A stretch of 64,000 nucleotides of DNA from Benincasa hispida (GCF_009727055.1 NC_052358.1:43217243-43281242), one strand, 5' to 3'; positions 1 to 12,490 are shown, counted from the first letter of the stretch. Made by a program: numbers and translations. The notes: generated from the letters alone by a model not told the origin.

Positions 1-1384
1 TGACCAAAAAGTCAACATTTTGACTTTTTATGATTTTTTCCGTGTTGACTAATTTTGACCTCCCGAGCATGAATTCGCATTCATTTTCTCAAAATTCAAA
101 TCAAATTTGAATATAAGATCGGTCAAAGTTTGACTTTTCAAAGTCAAAAGTCTACTCTTTGACTTTTTACATCTTTGGCCATTTCCATTATTTTCAAGCT
201 TCTGAATATGAACGTATTCATATTCTTGATATTTAAATCAAATTTAAATATTAAAGCTGTATCTCTAAACTGAAAAACCGACCACTATATCACATATACT
301 TGTCGGTTTCTCTCTCTTCACTTAATTCGAACAATTCGAATTATTCTATCATACTGATCTAAGTTTATTCCATATGAGCTAGTAGGGGAACCTAATGGAC
401 CTATAGATCATGGGCTCCAATGATCCGAGATTAGCTGGCTAAAACTCTTTTAGACAGAGCTAATCAACATTCGTTAATTAACGGGTCATTCCACTATAGT
501 CCCGTAGTTGCACTCCCCTCACTATAGATATATTTGTGTCCATTTGATATAACCATGATTAGTAAGCTAATCCTACACATGTTGTTCGTAATCTCGGCTG
601 GTCATAAAAACCGTTTTACCCCCAAGACTACATCTTATTCCTTAAGTTCCACTGATCCTCTAATGAACAATATGTTTAAGGTCCAACCTATAAACCGAAT
701 CCTTCTCGAGCCAAGGATAGGGTGAGGCCCCTTGTTCAAGACCTGGATTCAGTACTAAAGGGAACAACCTATCTACTATCCCTATAACAGGTAGGAGTGA
801 ATTCCGTCTTGCACCCTATGTTCCCAGCTATCCACCATATCTTACCCCTGAAATGGGAGGCTTATTGGGCCAGGATATTGAGTTGCCCTCACCTATGCAG
901 ATCTAAGGATAATTCCGAGTGAACAGGAGTTCATAGTTAGCTCAGGATTAAGATTAAGTTACCTAGGTTATCAATTAACGAAATAGTCAGTTTTATACAT
1001 AAAACGGCGTTTAGAACGTAAAAAGTGACTATTTCATGGTTCAATCTTATGTAAACTCTTTACATAGGATGCCTCTACTTTCATGTCTCCACATGAATGA
1101 TTTAGGATCACATCGTTTGTACTAACTACAAAATAGGCCACATCCATAGTGTCCCCAGAATAAGGTGCCCAACCTTATTCATATACTATAGACCATTTTG
1201 GCTATATATTTGAACTTGATCCACATTTATGTCACTACATAAAGTTCAAACTACATTAAATAGCCTCAGGACCTTAGTTATTGGATTCAAGATTACAATT
1301 TCAATAACAATTTTATTGAAAAATAAAATAGAATATGTTTATTAGTTTACAAATTACGAGTTTTAGGACATAAAATCCAACAAC
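1..1384 (-). mobile_element. LTR of a TGTTGGG-type retrotransposon, cut by the window edge
   Basis: The right edge reads ...ATCCAACA, the reverse complement of a TGTTGG LTR start. Long stretches (for example about 370-1360) match 22970-23990 in the same orientation, with shared landmarks such as GAGCTAGTAGGG, CTCCTTAAGT-type text and the 'maximal/minimal flow' AT-rich tail. No coding potential is visible. The left part continues outside the window, so it cannot be decided whether this is a solo LTR or part of a full element. Confidence 0.6.
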
Positions 1385-2282
1385 GTGAGTGACTAACCTT
1401 TGAACATAAAGGACATATACATCAGTCACTTTAAGCAGGAGATCGTGAAATGAAAAGCGTTGCTGAAAATGAGAAATTAGCCCAGCAAGTAATTACATAA
1501 AACTCTTCTTACTAGAATTTAACCATAACATAGGCGTCATAAGCCTCAACTCTGGGAAACTCGTAGGCTCCGCTTCCACATTAAATATCTTTACAAGAGA
1601 GCGACTCATCTGGTATGCTCTTGTACATAACCTTACTGAACCTTAAACTGGTTGAGGGAGGAACTCACCGACCCAACTACCACTATTACTTTAGTCGAGG
1701 TGTGTCACTTATGACCATTACTTAAACCATTAACTGTAACTCCTCAAATAGCTTCATATCACTTGAATCACAAAACATAATAACGTTTTGTGGATACTTC
1801 CTGAACCTTAGTTGAGAACGAGCATTCATCGCTCAAGCCCCCAATGTCTGTATAACGCCAAGAGACTCATACTTCGGCCTCGGTTACTAAAATATGGCCT
1901 AGAAGACCCACACATCGACCTCTCACTTATGGCCCAAGAGACCCATACTTCAGCCTCTTCTTCCGAACCTTCTATGTGCACGTGGAGTTATTAAGTACCG
2001 TCAACACCTTAGGTACTTTTTGGACACCTTCCATGCTTTCAGTGTCCGACTTACTAAAGACATCTCATGTTTAACATCATATCTTTTATAACTTTCCAGA
2101 ACGTAGCTTTACACTTAGCCTTTGTGGAAACTTAACTACAATCCTACTAATGCATGCTTCAACATAGGATACCTTTTATGCAATAAGGCTATCATGTTGG
2201 CATGTGATCAACCAAGCACATACTTGAGGAAGATGCTAAGTAACCTCATGTAGCTTATTTGCTTGAGACCTATGAACTTATC
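1385..2282. other. Unclassified non-coding sequence, left half of a split block
   Basis: No gene seen. It contains an imperfect internal duplication in which GCCAAGAGACTCATACTTCG near 1857 recurs near 1926 with a few changes. It probably continued into 4504-6000 before the solo LTR at 2283-4503 split it, because TTATC flanks both sides of that LTR. It may be non-coding interior of an old LTR element; no domain could be recognised. Confidence 0.35.
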
Positions 2283-4503
2283 TGTTAGTATTAGTGTCCT
2301 AATTCTCCCGGAGTCTCGTTGTTTTGTAAAGATACACATTGTTCAATGAATAAAATAAATGTTATTTAATTCTGGCATTTACTCATATCTAATAAACAAA
2401 GCTCATTGGTTATCTTATGTGTACTTAAGCATGTATATGTGATATACAAGTGAATCATGCTTTAAGTGACAACTTAAATAGGTCTGTAGTATAAGGATTA
2501 AGGTGGGATAACTGATCTTGGTGACACTACGGATACGGACCGCTTTATAGAGGTTTGCAAGTGTTATAAACTACTACAGATGGTAGATTTTGACCATTCA
2601 TGTGGAGACGTGGAGTGGGAGTGTCCTATACAAAGAGTTTGTATAAGACCTGGACCACGAGATGACTAGACTCTGTATATAATGTCGTTGATACTAGAGA
2701 CTTGTATCTCACCTAAACGACCATAAGTGACACGACGTCAATCCTGAGTGTTTTGAGAATTCATGCTTTTGAGGGCGGTCCTTTGATTAGTATGGGTGAG
2801 TGTGGCTAGATTGTCAACTCAACATGCCTACCTTTTTAAGGACTTGTCTGATCTGGGAGCTGGGAACTCAGTCTACTTGATGGAATTCACTCATTTCCTG
2901 AAGCAGAGATAAGTAGAGAGATTGCTCCCTTAAAGGCTGATTCCGGGGCTTGAACATAGTAGCCACAGTTTCTCTTTGGAAGAGAAGACTCAGTCATAGT
3001 AGGACTATGATTTATGTTCATTAGAGGGATCAGTGGTACTGAAGGAGACAGATGTAACTACAGGGACATAACGGTTATTGGCCCAACTATACTTACGAGC
3101 AATCTGTGAAGGGTTGTCGCACTACTGATTAGTTAAGATGGATACATAATATATCTATAGTAAGAAGAGTTCAGTTGTCGGTCTTTAGTGGAGTCCCTGG
3201 CAGTTAACGGATGGTGGATCCCATGACTAAAGAGTTTAGTCAGTTATTCACGTAACATTGGAGCTTCGGAGCTACAAGTCCATGAGGTCCCCTTGGTAGC
3301 TTGGATTTAGTTGAGGATCAGTACTTGGTATTGATTTGAAATGTTCAAATTGACAAGAGGTTTTTTGATTATATATGATATAATTGGTATGATGTATAAG
3401 ATACATTTAATGGAGCATTGATGTAAATGAGATTTACATTAAGTACCATAGAATAGAAAAAGAACTATGGTTTATATGTTTCATGAGATGAAATATTAAA
3501 ACTATAGGTTATAAATATAGTATGATAAGTTGGTTATCATTTATATTTATAATAATATTAATTATTGGATAATTAATTCTTTTTCTTTTAAATAACCAAA
3601 GTAGTGAGTGGCTATTGGATCATGGTAACCGTGAGTTTAAAAGGAAAATAGTTTTCCTATTTTGAAAATGAGTTTTTACAAAAGATAGAAAAAGTTTTTG
3701 AGTTTTCTCTCGTGAAAAAGAAACTCACAAAGTCGTCAAGTAAATTCGAATTTACTAAATGACGGTTGGACGAGCTAAACGATCGTGCAGAGTAGAGCTA
3801 AACGATCGTGCAGGATTTACTGAACGATCGCATAGTTTTGCTAGACGATCGCTGGCCTAAGGTAAACAATCGTGTAGAGTCTGTAGGCAATAAACCGAGC
3901 TAAATGATAGAGCTAAACAATCGCATAGCTTTTGTTAGACGATCGCATAGCTTTATCTAAATGATTGGGCATGGACCTATACGATAGGTCTCCGCCATCT
4001 CCCACTTGCCCAGTCGTGTACACGATCGTTGTTTCCTCCTTCATTTGTCTCACACCAAGTCCGAACAGAGCCTACCCTCTGGAATCTCACAACGAGAATA
4101 CCAATGTCGTCTTGTTGTGGTGTCAAACTCAACTCGACACCGTTGAGGTTTTCTGGAGGTCATTTGTGGTGTTGTAGAGGCCGTTCGTGTTGTGGAGGAG
4201 ATCGTTGAGGATGAGCGCGAAGTGTTCGTGCTACGTTGCGATCGTGTAGATCGAGCGCTCGTGATTATTGTTGTTCGATCAGAGTTGCGCATCGAAGCGT
4301 GGAGACGCTGCTGCATTTGTTCGTACAGTTTTTTCCTTTGTACATTTGAATGTTTTCATGCTATAATTTCTGCTTTTGAATTGTATAACCGTTTGTTTTG
4401 AAGTCGACTGTAAATGCATTGTTCATTCATGATTGTAATTTGGAATAGTCTTGCTTCCGCCGCTCAAGGAAATCCCGAATCTGATTTCCTTCATTATCAA
4501 CAA
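2283..4503 (+). mobile_element. Probable solo LTR (2.2 kb) of the TGTT...AACA family
   Basis: Starts TGTTAGTATTAG and ends near ATTATCAACA. The 5-mer TTATC occurs immediately before (2278-2282) and at 4504-4508, as a target-site duplication would, although one extra A lies between the expected CA terminus and the right copy. The body resembles the LTRs at 10638-11935 and, inverted, 26690-28694. It encloses a CGATCG-rich segment (about 3775-4035). No internal retrotransposon domain is present, which argues for a solo LTR formed by LTR-LTR recombination. Confidence 0.55.
3775..4035. repeat. CGATCG-rich imperfect repeat inside the solo LTR
   Basis: Eight or so copies of a unit centred on (A/G)AACGATCG(T/C)(G/A), spaced about 20-45 bases apart and often flanked by GCTAAA and CATAG or GTGTAG. 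The same core recurs in the MULE at 32700-44160 and in the LTR at 27060-27200. Confidence 0.7.
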
Positions 4504-6019
4504 TTATCAATGAATGACATAGTTCATCCCTCTTCTAGTCCTTGCTAATACGGAGCCAACTCAACGTATAACATTCAACAAGTTTTATTGAAACTTGAAT
4601 TCATCCCTTGGGATGTGGATCCTTTATCCATCATCTTTCTAGTCATACTGACTCGTGTATGTAGCGAGGATCCCATCATCAACCATTTCTAAACCCAGTT
4701 ATCACTTCGAGGTATTAAGCTAAACATGCGTTACTAGGAGTTCTTCACCTAGACCTCCCACTTAGCTTGTCTTGTAGACCCAACGTTCCCTAGTAGCATA
4801 CGCTAACCATTCAGATTCTATCTAGGGCAACATACTTCATAAGCACTAGACATTAATTACTTAAGAACATCATGCTCGAATCATAACTATCCATACTCTA
4901 TAAGTTATTAATCTACCAAGCATTCGTGACGTCAGCAAGGTAAATAGCTAGGTAAACGTTTGAGGTTGGCTATCAATAAGTGACTTTTCATGAAAGCACG
5001 ACTTGTTAAATCATTCATAAACATTTGTAAGTATTAGAGTTACTCACAGCCTTTGGGAAATCTCTTTAAGATTGATGAGCTTCTCCTACTAATGTCAACC
5101 CTGTGAACACATCAAATTACTTTAGTTACTAGTCATGGTTTCCCTTTTTAAACTCATTTTCAGAATTAAGCTCACATTTATACAATTCGCTCTCAAATCT
5201 TCTTAACTTACCTTAGGGCATCGGGTACCTAGTTGAATTTAAAAGGGCTTAAACTTCAGCGGGTCGCCTCCTTTCTGACGCCCACACCCAACATTTAATA
5301 AGGTCTTTGGGGTGCCAAGCCCATGTTTAGCAAGTAGTTGCCTGTTCGTCCAACAAATTCCAGATTTAGCTTCTAATGTCAATAGCTCAAAATCCATAAC
5401 TTATTTTAAGAAAATTCCTTCTTCAAACATGCTCGAAATTGTGTAAATATTACCTCAAAGTTTCAGCATAAAACTTTTCGTGGTTTGATCTGGAGCTTTA
5501 AATATTCCCCAGTGGCCCTAGACCGGGAAGCTGCTGCTTGTTCAACACTTTCTAAGTTTAGCTTCTAAAATATGTAACTCAAACTCCAGGCCTTAACTTA
5601 TAAAAGTTCCTTCTACAAACTTACTCATAAGGGTGATAACAATGTTACTTTAAATTTTCAACTTGAAATTATATGTGGTTCGATCTAGATCTATGTTTCT
5701 TTGTCGAGCGTCTGGAATGCCCAAAAAATGAACCTTCAACTTTTTCTTCCTTCTTCGGCCATCTTTCTGGTGAGATCTCCATTCCAGAGGCTCGACTTCA
5801 AAAACTAGACTCATAGAACTTTTCAATGGCACTAAGTTCGTCTGATTTGCTTGAGAAAATGATCCCAAAACGAGCCCTAGAATTTCTTCTCCCTTTTTAT
5901 ACTACCGCCCAGTTCTTTGCTTGAAATCTCCTTAAGCCACCTCACCCATTAGTGGAGATTAAGGGTCGAGATTAAACCATCTATCCAGGTAACTAAAAGA
6001 GAAGTCTAAAACTGAGCAT
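4504..6019. other. Unclassified intergenic or TE-interior sequence
   Basis: No convincing gene. Two similar passages (about 5390-5470 and 5560-5650), each with 'AGCTTCTAA...CTCAAA...CTTCTTCAAAC'-like wording, indicate an imperfect internal duplication of about 170 bases. Only short random reading frames are present. Likely decayed TE interior, but there is no diagnostic motif. Confidence 0.35.
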
Positions 6020-6360
6020 TTCAAGCAACTCGATTCTCCCTGGGAAAACTCGATGGAAGAAGGTCCTTACTCGATGGAAGTTTCTCGGCTCTCTATCAAA
6101 TACTCGATGGAAGGATTCGATACTCGACGCTGGGAGCTCGCTCCTCACTCAATGCTCAAACTCGACATGCAATCCTTCCTTGCTTACCCTCGACGCTCGC
6201 CTCCTTCCTTGCTCACTTATACTAGACACTCGGCAGCCTCTACTTGATGCTCAATAGCCTTTACTCGATGTTTGACCCTTCTCGATTACTTATACTCGAC
6301 ATTCGACAACATTTACTCGATGCTCGCCTGGCACTCACTCGATGCTCAAACACCTTTCAG
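6020..6360. repeat. Degenerate short tandem array based on ACTCGATGCTC / ACTCGACGCTC
   Basis: The words ACTCGATG, CTCGACGCT and CTCGATGCTC recur more than a dozen times over about 340 bases with irregular spacing of roughly 10-35 bases. The short open frames across it are a by-product of the repeat. It lies just left of the truncated end of copia element 1. Confidence 0.6.
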
Positions 6361-6570
6361 CATGACCAACACTTAGCTAGAATTTCTCTTTGTAAGGCTA
6401 GATCAGTAAGTAACCGAGAGTTAAGTTCCCATACTTAAACATTTTCCCCCTTTTAACTTATCCTTTACCTTAAATGCACAAATCCAATCTAACTTAAACA
6501 TTTAACCCCACATTTTGCTTACTTAAACCATAGACATCATGAAAAGGGGAAAAGTGAGGTGCGGGTCTTA

Positions 6571-7463
6571 CAGGAGCATCTTTAGGCTTACCTGATGACA
6601 TACCAAACCTAGACAATATTTTTTGAATATAGCCTTTCTGTGACAAAAAAAGCTTATTTTTATCTGTCCCTATAAATCTCCATACCCAAAAATTTTTTAG
6701 CAACACTCAAATCCTTCATATCAAACTCAGCATTGAGAAGGTTCTTCAATTTCAAAATGTCAGACTTGGACTTCACAGCTATGAGCATATCATCTACATA
6801 TAAAGGTACATAAATCATCGAACCATCATTAGTTTTGTTGTAATATATACAACAATCACATGGGCTTCTGTTATAGCCAAGTTCAACCATATAGCTGTCA
6901 AATTGTTTGTACCACTACCTTGGAGACTGCTTTAGCCCATACAAAGATTTCTTCAACTTGCAAACATAATCTTCTTTACTTGGACACTGGAACCCATCTG
7001 GCTGGGTCATGTAAATCTCTTCCTCCAACTCTCTATGTAAGAAAGTTTTTTTCACATCTAGTTGCTCAAGTTCTAAATTTTGATGTGCTACTATAGCTAG
7101 TAACACCCTAATAGAAGTATGTTTGACTATTGGTGAGAAGATCTCATTATAATCAACTCCTTCCCTCTGTGTGAACCCTCTAGTAACAACTCGATCATTA
7201 TATTTAATGCCCTCTGAAGGTGATATTCCCTCCTTTTTCTTGAAGACTCATTTACAAGTGACAATTTTTCTCTCCTTAGGCTGTTTAACTAATTTCCAAG
7301 TCTGATATTTGTCAAAAGATTCTATCTCATCCCCTATAATAGCAAACCATTGAGTATACCCACTACAAGACATAACTTCTCTATAGGTAGATGACTCATG
7401 AGGATCCACCTCTTCAACAACTTGCAGCGCAAAAAAAACCATATCTTCAAAACCATACCTCAC
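6571..7463 (-). pseudogene. copia reverse transcriptase fragment (element 1)
   Basis: Minus-strand frames give, in order, the RVT_2 region: a linker ending near 7463 (RYGFEDMVFF), then LDVKKTFLHRELEEEIYM, YGLKQSPR, and the catalytic YVDD motif (YVDDMLIAV, about 6800). The chain ends near SGKPKDAP, just before the usual spacer to RNase H. Segments lie in different frames (about 7463-7248, 7106-6915, 6890-6494), so at least two frameshifts or stops separate them. It would have copied element RNA into DNA in cytoplasmic particles; it is non-functional here. Confidence 0.8.
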
Positions 7464-7870
7464 AGAAGGTCCAACACCAACTCTTCTAGCTTTGTCACGA
7501 GCTATACTCGGTTGATCTACTCATGAGTTAGAATTCTCAGGCAAAACAACTTCTCGTGTTTCAGGCACATTAGTTTATGGTTGCACATCAGTTTTTGTAG
7601 TAACGTGTTGATTTTCTCCACCTTGATGTTGTAATGCATTCATAGTTGAAGTGAATTGCATCTTCATCTATTTATCTACACTATTACTTTTTCCCACATT
7701 AGTAGACGTCACAAAAGGCTTCACAGTTGAGTTAAACATGGAATTTTCATCAAATATCACATTCCTACTAAGTATAACTCTATTCTCAGAAGGTGACAAG
7801 ACTTATATCCCTTAACTCTGTCCCCAAAACCCACAAATATACCCTTTTTAGCTCTTGGTTCTAATTTACC

Positions 7871-9010
7871 CTAATTAACATGATAGTAGACAGTACAACC
7901 AAAAACTCTTAATAAAGAATGATCTATAGGCTTACCAGACCACACCTCATAAGGTGTTTTACAATCAATAGTTGTGTGAGGTCCACGATTGATCAGATAA
8001 CATGTTGTATTTACTGTTTTTACCCAAAACCTTCTAACTAACCCTGCATTAGAGAGCATGCATCTTGCTCTCTCTAACAACGTCTGATTCATACGTTCTA
8101 CAACCCCATTTTGTTGTGGAGTATCTCTGACGGTGTGATAGCGAACAATCCCCTCAACTTCACAGAACTAATTAAATTCAAATCCACAGAATTCCAAACC
8201 ATTATCAGTTCGCAACCTTTTGATATTCTTCCCAGTTTGATTTTCAATCAACATCTCCCACTTCTTGAAATTCTTGAAGGCTTCACTTTTATGTTTCATC
8301 ATAAAAACCCAAGTTATTCTCGAGTAATCATCAATTATAGACATAAAATACTTGTTGCCTCCAATAGATTCAACTCTTGAAGGTCCCCAACAGTCTGAAT
8401 GAATATAATCAAGTGTCCCTTTTGTACAATGAACACCTCTTGGAAACTTGCTGCGATAAAGCTTCCCAAATATACAATGTTCACATAATTCAAAATCCCG
8501 CACTTTGTGTCCACGTAAAAGATCCTTTTTGACAGAATTTGCATCCCTTTTTCACTCATATGATCAAGTTTTATATGTTATAACTTAGTCATATCATCTT
8601 TATGAACACAGACGATGCAACAACAACATAAGCAGTTATTGTGGAACCTGATAGGAAATACAGTGTTCCACGTTTTATGCCTTTCAGAACTACCTGAGTA
8701 CCCTTGTAGACATACATTGCTCCACATTTACCATTAAAATCGTAACCCTTGCTATCGAGTATACTAAAGGATATCAAACTTTTCATCATTAATGGAACAT
8801 GCCTAACCTCGTTCAAAGTGTAGAAGACACATCATGTGTTTGTATCTTTACTAAGTCGATTCCAACTATTTTGCACACAGCACCATTAGCATGCTAATAT
8901 TCCCTCCATCTATTTCTTGATACGTTGAGAACTATTCTCTATTTGGGCACATACGATAAGATGCCCCAGAATTAAGAACCCGCATATCATCAGATTGTGA
9001 ATGTTCATTC
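7871..9010 (-). pseudogene. copia protease and integrase region (element 1)
   Basis: From right to left: a protease core seen as the LNSGASY-like region around 8960-8900 (partly broken), a GAG-pre-integrase segment (8816-8589, LMMKSLISFSILD), and the integrase catalytic core (8503-8168) with HSDCWGP and RTDNG as the first two acidic positions. The third, E, follows in ERMNQTLLERARCML (about 8092-8060). Multiple frame changes separate the blocks. The second inverted copy at 25077-26343 has the same order. Confidence 0.8.
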
Positions 9011-9064
9011 ACAACTAAAGTTAGATCTCCTTCATAATCAATCTCGACTTCTTCAGGATCAATC

Positions 9065-9900
9065 TCAACTTGTGCAAGAGAGGCAGATGCTTCCTTTTTG
9101 TCCTTTTTCCTTCTTTTCCTGATACCTTTTTATCTTAGGACATTCAGTTTTCCAATGCCCATTTTCTTTACAGTAGGGACAAACATCATCTAATCTAGAA
9201 CCCTTTGACTTCAAAGACTTATTATTCTGGTTCGACTTCTGCTTACCTAAATTCCTATGTCCCTTACTTCTTATACCAATTAATCCAGATGCTTGACTTT
9301 CTGTACCTGAACTTCCTGCATTTTGACGGTCCTCTCTCATAAGCAACGTGGACTTTGTATTTTCTAACGTCAAAGTTTCTTTCCCTCCAATATACGAGTC
9401 AACAAAAGTCTCATATGACGGGGGGAAAAGACGTCAACAATATTAGGGCAGCATCCTTATCATCAACTTTAACCTCTAAGTTACGCAAATCTAATAAAGT
9501 TTTATTTAATCGATTAAGATAGTCTCGTAGAGAAGTAATTTCTTGCATACGTAGATGATATAGACGTTTCTTCATAAACAACTTCTTGGTTAAAGATTTC
9601 GTCATGTAAATACTTTCCAACTTTAGTCAAATACCAGTGACAGTTTCTTCATCAGTGATCTCGATGATGACATCATCAACCAAACATAGCATGATCGTCG
9701 AATGAGCCTTCTCCTCAAGAATCTGTCATTCTTTGTCATCCACGACAACCTTCTTTGACTTATCAGTCAGCAGCGCCCACAACCCCTGCTGCTTTAGCAG
9801 GGATCTTATCTTGATCTTTCATAAACCGAAACTGTTCCTCCCAGTAAATTTTTCGATTTTTACGTTCACGCTAGACAGCTTCAATTTTCTAACAAATGCG
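9065..9900 (-). pseudogene. copia gag remnant with zinc knuckle (element 1)
   Basis: Minus-strand reading gives a copia-type gag with LYHLRMQEITSLRDYLNRLN (9620-9411), then a CCHC zinc knuckle CPYCKENGHWKTEC (about 9190-9145), which binds element RNA during packaging. The start region (about 9900) lacks the ATG found at the same place in element 2, and a frame break lies just after KIEKF. A stop in the helical region is shared with element 2. Confidence 0.75.
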
Positions 9901-9938
9901 GAATTTCAAAAAATTCTAACGAGGCTTTGATACCAGTT

Positions 9939-10106
9939 TGTTACAAAATCGGCAATTAAAGAATACAAAAAACATAAAAGAATCAACACACAGATATACA
10001 TGGTTCACTAATAATGTGTTAGCTACATCCACGGGGCAGAGGGAGAACAATATTATTAAAGAGAATGTTTTTAGAATACACCAATGACGCCTCTAGGGTT
10101 AGAGAG
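9939..10106 (-). mobile_element. 5' LTR remnant of copia element 1 (R-U5 part)
   Basis: 168 bases beginning TGTTACAAAATC next to the primer-binding site and ending at CTCTAGGGTTAGAGAG, where a different LTR (TGTTGGGACG) begins. It has the usual plant copia U5 wording (CTCCCTCTGCCCC, GTGTGTTGATTC on the minus strand). The corresponding remnant at 23999-24166 has the same length and is cut at the same base. Confidence 0.75.
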
Positions 10107-10230
10107 TGTTGGGACGTATGTCCTAAAACTTGCAGTTTACAAAATTAAACATGTTTTATTTGCAATAAAGAAGTTATTGAGGTTTATTCAATAAAACTGT
10201 TATTAAATGTGTAAATCGCACTTATAAAAA
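10107..10230 (+). mobile_element. Start of a TGTTGGG-type LTR, interrupted
   Basis: TGTTGGGACGTATGTCC and the next 110 bases match the reverse complement of 23998-23880. Homology stops near 10230, where the MITE-like segment begins. Confidence 0.65.
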
Positions 10231-10490
10231 CTAAGGGGTTATTGAAATTGGTAGCATTTTTAGGAATAATAACCAAGTATATCACATCATTTTAAAAAAA
10301 AATTGCAAATACAAGTCTATTCGTTGATAGACTCTTACCAGTGATATAGTCTATCACTGATAAACTCCTATCAAATATGGTCTATCACTAATAGACTATT
10401 TAAATTTGGCCATATTTGCAATTTTTTTACATTATATTATATCTACTAATACTTTGGGTCTAATGTTTATATTTGCAACTGTCCCTTTAA
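10231..10490. mobile_element. Small MULE-type MITE with GATAGAC core
   Basis: The two ends carry loosely inverted repeats about 80 bases long (for example TTGCAAATACAAG on the left against CATATTTGCAA on the right). The middle holds several GATAGAC/GTCTATCACT words, the same motif that fills the large MULE. No coding sequence. Exact ends and target duplication are not resolved. Confidence 0.5.
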
Positions 10491-10637
10491 AAAGTCTTGG
10501 TCTATGGGATATGAGGCATATTGTCTAGGGCAAGTGAGAGATGTTACTGGGGTATAGTGTATGCCCTAGTTTATTGTATTTTGTACTTTATTTTTATTGT
10601 ACATTCGGCTCCTTAAGCTTTAGGACAAGTGGGAGAT
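10491..10637 (+). mobile_element. 3' internal end of an LTR element with polypurine tract
   Basis: Ends in ACAAGTGGGAGAT directly before a TGTTGGG LTR start, the usual polypurine tract to 3' LTR junction. A similar CAAGTGAGAGATGTTA lies about 90 bases upstream, suggesting a nested or duplicated junction. Confidence 0.5.
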
Positions 10638-11935
10638 TGTTGGGATTGGTGTACTAAATCTCTTTTGTATTCTCGTAGTTTGTAAACATTGTATAAACGA
10701 ATTGTTATTAATAAAATAATTGTTATTTATTAGCATACACTCAATCTGATAAACTAAGATCCTAGGTTATTTTATGTAATTTAAACAAGTATGTAAAGAC
10801 ATACAGGTGGATCTTGTTTAAATAATAACCTAAACGGTTTGTGGTAGATGGATTACCTTATCTTGGCACTACAGATACGACACACTTTGTAAATGTTACG
10901 AGTGTTATATTGTACTACAAATGATCTGATTCTAATCATTCATGTAGAGACACGTAAGCGGGAGTATCCTATACAAAGAGTTTGTATAAGACTGGCCCAC
11001 GAAATGATTAGTCTTATTATATAACACTATTAATAGTAGATACTTACGTTTCACCGAGATGAACATATGTGACATGGTATGAATTCTGAGTGAGTTGTGA
11101 ACTCCTACCTATGAAGGCAGACCTTTGATTTGTATGGGTGAGAATGGCCAGATTGTCAACTCAATATGTCTACCATTTTTAGGATTCATCTAATTGAGGA
11201 GCTGGGAACATAGCTATAGAAGACGGAATTCACTTCATCCCTAATACCGGGGTAAGTTTACTCCCTTAAGGGCTTATTCTAGGGCTTGAACAATGTGGTC
11301 ACACCCTCTCTTGGCCTGAGAGGGACTTGGTCATAGTTGGACTATGACTTATTGGTCCAATTGTAATTACGAGTAATTTGTGAAAGGTCATCACACTGTT
11401 GACTGGTTATATCCAATAGACATAGAAATATATCTGTAGTGCGAAGAGTGCAGCTGTCGGTCTTTAGTGGAACGATCAACAGTTAATGGATGTTGGGTAA
11501 TTTAATTAAAGAGTTTAACAAATTATCCAAGTACTTATGGAGCTTCAATCTACATGTCCATAAGGTCCCCTCTGTAACTCAACAGGGATTTAATTGAGAA
11601 TTAATTTTTGGTTAATTTGAATTGTTTGAATTAATTGAGAGAAATTAATTATATATGATATAATTATTTAAATTAATTATATGTGATATAATTAATATAA
11701 TATATTTGATACATTATAATATAAAGTATTTTGAGAGGAATTAAATATTTAAATATGATTCAAATATGGATGAGATTCATATAATTGAATTTAATATAAA
11801 TATGATTTATATTAAAGATCATATATTATTGAGAGAAAATAAAGCTATAGGTTATGTGTTATATTTGATATAACATATAATATATAGANATATATAATTA
11901 ACTAAATTAAATTTGAATTTAGTTTTAGTTTAACT
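10638..11935 (+). mobile_element. LTR, TGTTGGGATT type, truncated at its right end
   Basis: Follows the polypurine tract. The landmarks ATACAAAGAGTTTGTATAAG, CTGTCGGTCTTTAGTGG and an AT-rich tail with ATATGATATAATT match the solo LTR at 2283-4503 and the inverted copy at 26690-28694. Homology fades near 11935, before the PPD2 upstream region. One undetermined base (n) lies at 11889. Confidence 0.65.
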
Positions 11936-12138
11936 AATGGGACGACTCCCCTGATCTTTCTCAACCTAAACTCATGAGAAGTTTCAAAGGTAAGCGTCAA
12001 GGTAGATGAGAAGGTTATGGAGCTTAAGAGTTTGCTAAGGAGTTGTACCCTGTCGAGTGGAGCATCAGAATTTCCATAAAAATGCAATCAAATAAGGGAA
12101 ATAGAAGATGGCGATTGAGGAGAAGGAGAAAAGGTAAG

Positions 12139-12205
12139 ATGTTTGGTGGAGGAATCGAACTTTTGAGCTTGATTGTACGAGTACTATACCAATTGAACTA
12201 CGTTA
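12139..12205 (-). repeat. tRNA-like sequence, possible SINE head
   Basis: On the minus strand, TAGTTCAATTGG (12189-12200) resembles a Pol III A box and AGTTCGATTCC (12151-12161) a B box, about 28 bases apart as in tRNA genes. No complete cloverleaf acceptor stem is evident, so a tRNA-derived SINE head is more likely than a functional tRNA. It lies about 290 bases upstream of the PPD2 start codon. Confidence 0.45.
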
Positions 12206-12490
12206 CGTTTAGGTAAAAAAGTATTTTTCCCATAATAAAAAAAATAAAAGACAAAAGCTCGATAATTAATTGATAAATTTCTTTATTTACGAAAATACCC
12301 GTCAATATTGAGATTTCGTCGATATGTTACGTAAAAATGAAATATCGGTATCGATAGACGATATCATTGGTTATGGGGCTAAATTTGTCAATTTTCCTTG
12401 TTTTCCATTAGAGAGAGGCAGAGTTCAAGAAGTTCAAAATCACTGTTCGAAAAGAAAGCAACGTGGAAGTGAAACCAATCGTTTTGAGAT

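Larger units (their letters stand above)
6571..10106 (-). mobile_element. Truncated Ty1/copia retrotransposon, element 1
   Basis: Reading right to left there is an LTR remnant (9939-10106), a primer-binding site complementary to initiator tRNA-Met (TGGTATCAAAGCC on the minus strand, 9923-9935), then gag, protease, integrase and reverse transcriptase in the copia order. Coding is broken by many stops and frameshifts. It stops abruptly near 6571, within the reverse transcriptase/RNase H region, so RNase H and the 3' LTR are missing. It is related in inverted orientation to 23999-26676. Confidence 0.85.

Noticed and set aside
11902..12087. Small minus-strand open frame (MHFYGNSDAPL...)
   Set aside because: No recognisable domain, overlaps the LTR end, and is as short as chance frames in this window.
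12139..12205. Functional tRNA gene
   Set aside because: Boxes are present but no acceptor or anticodon stem pairs convincingly.
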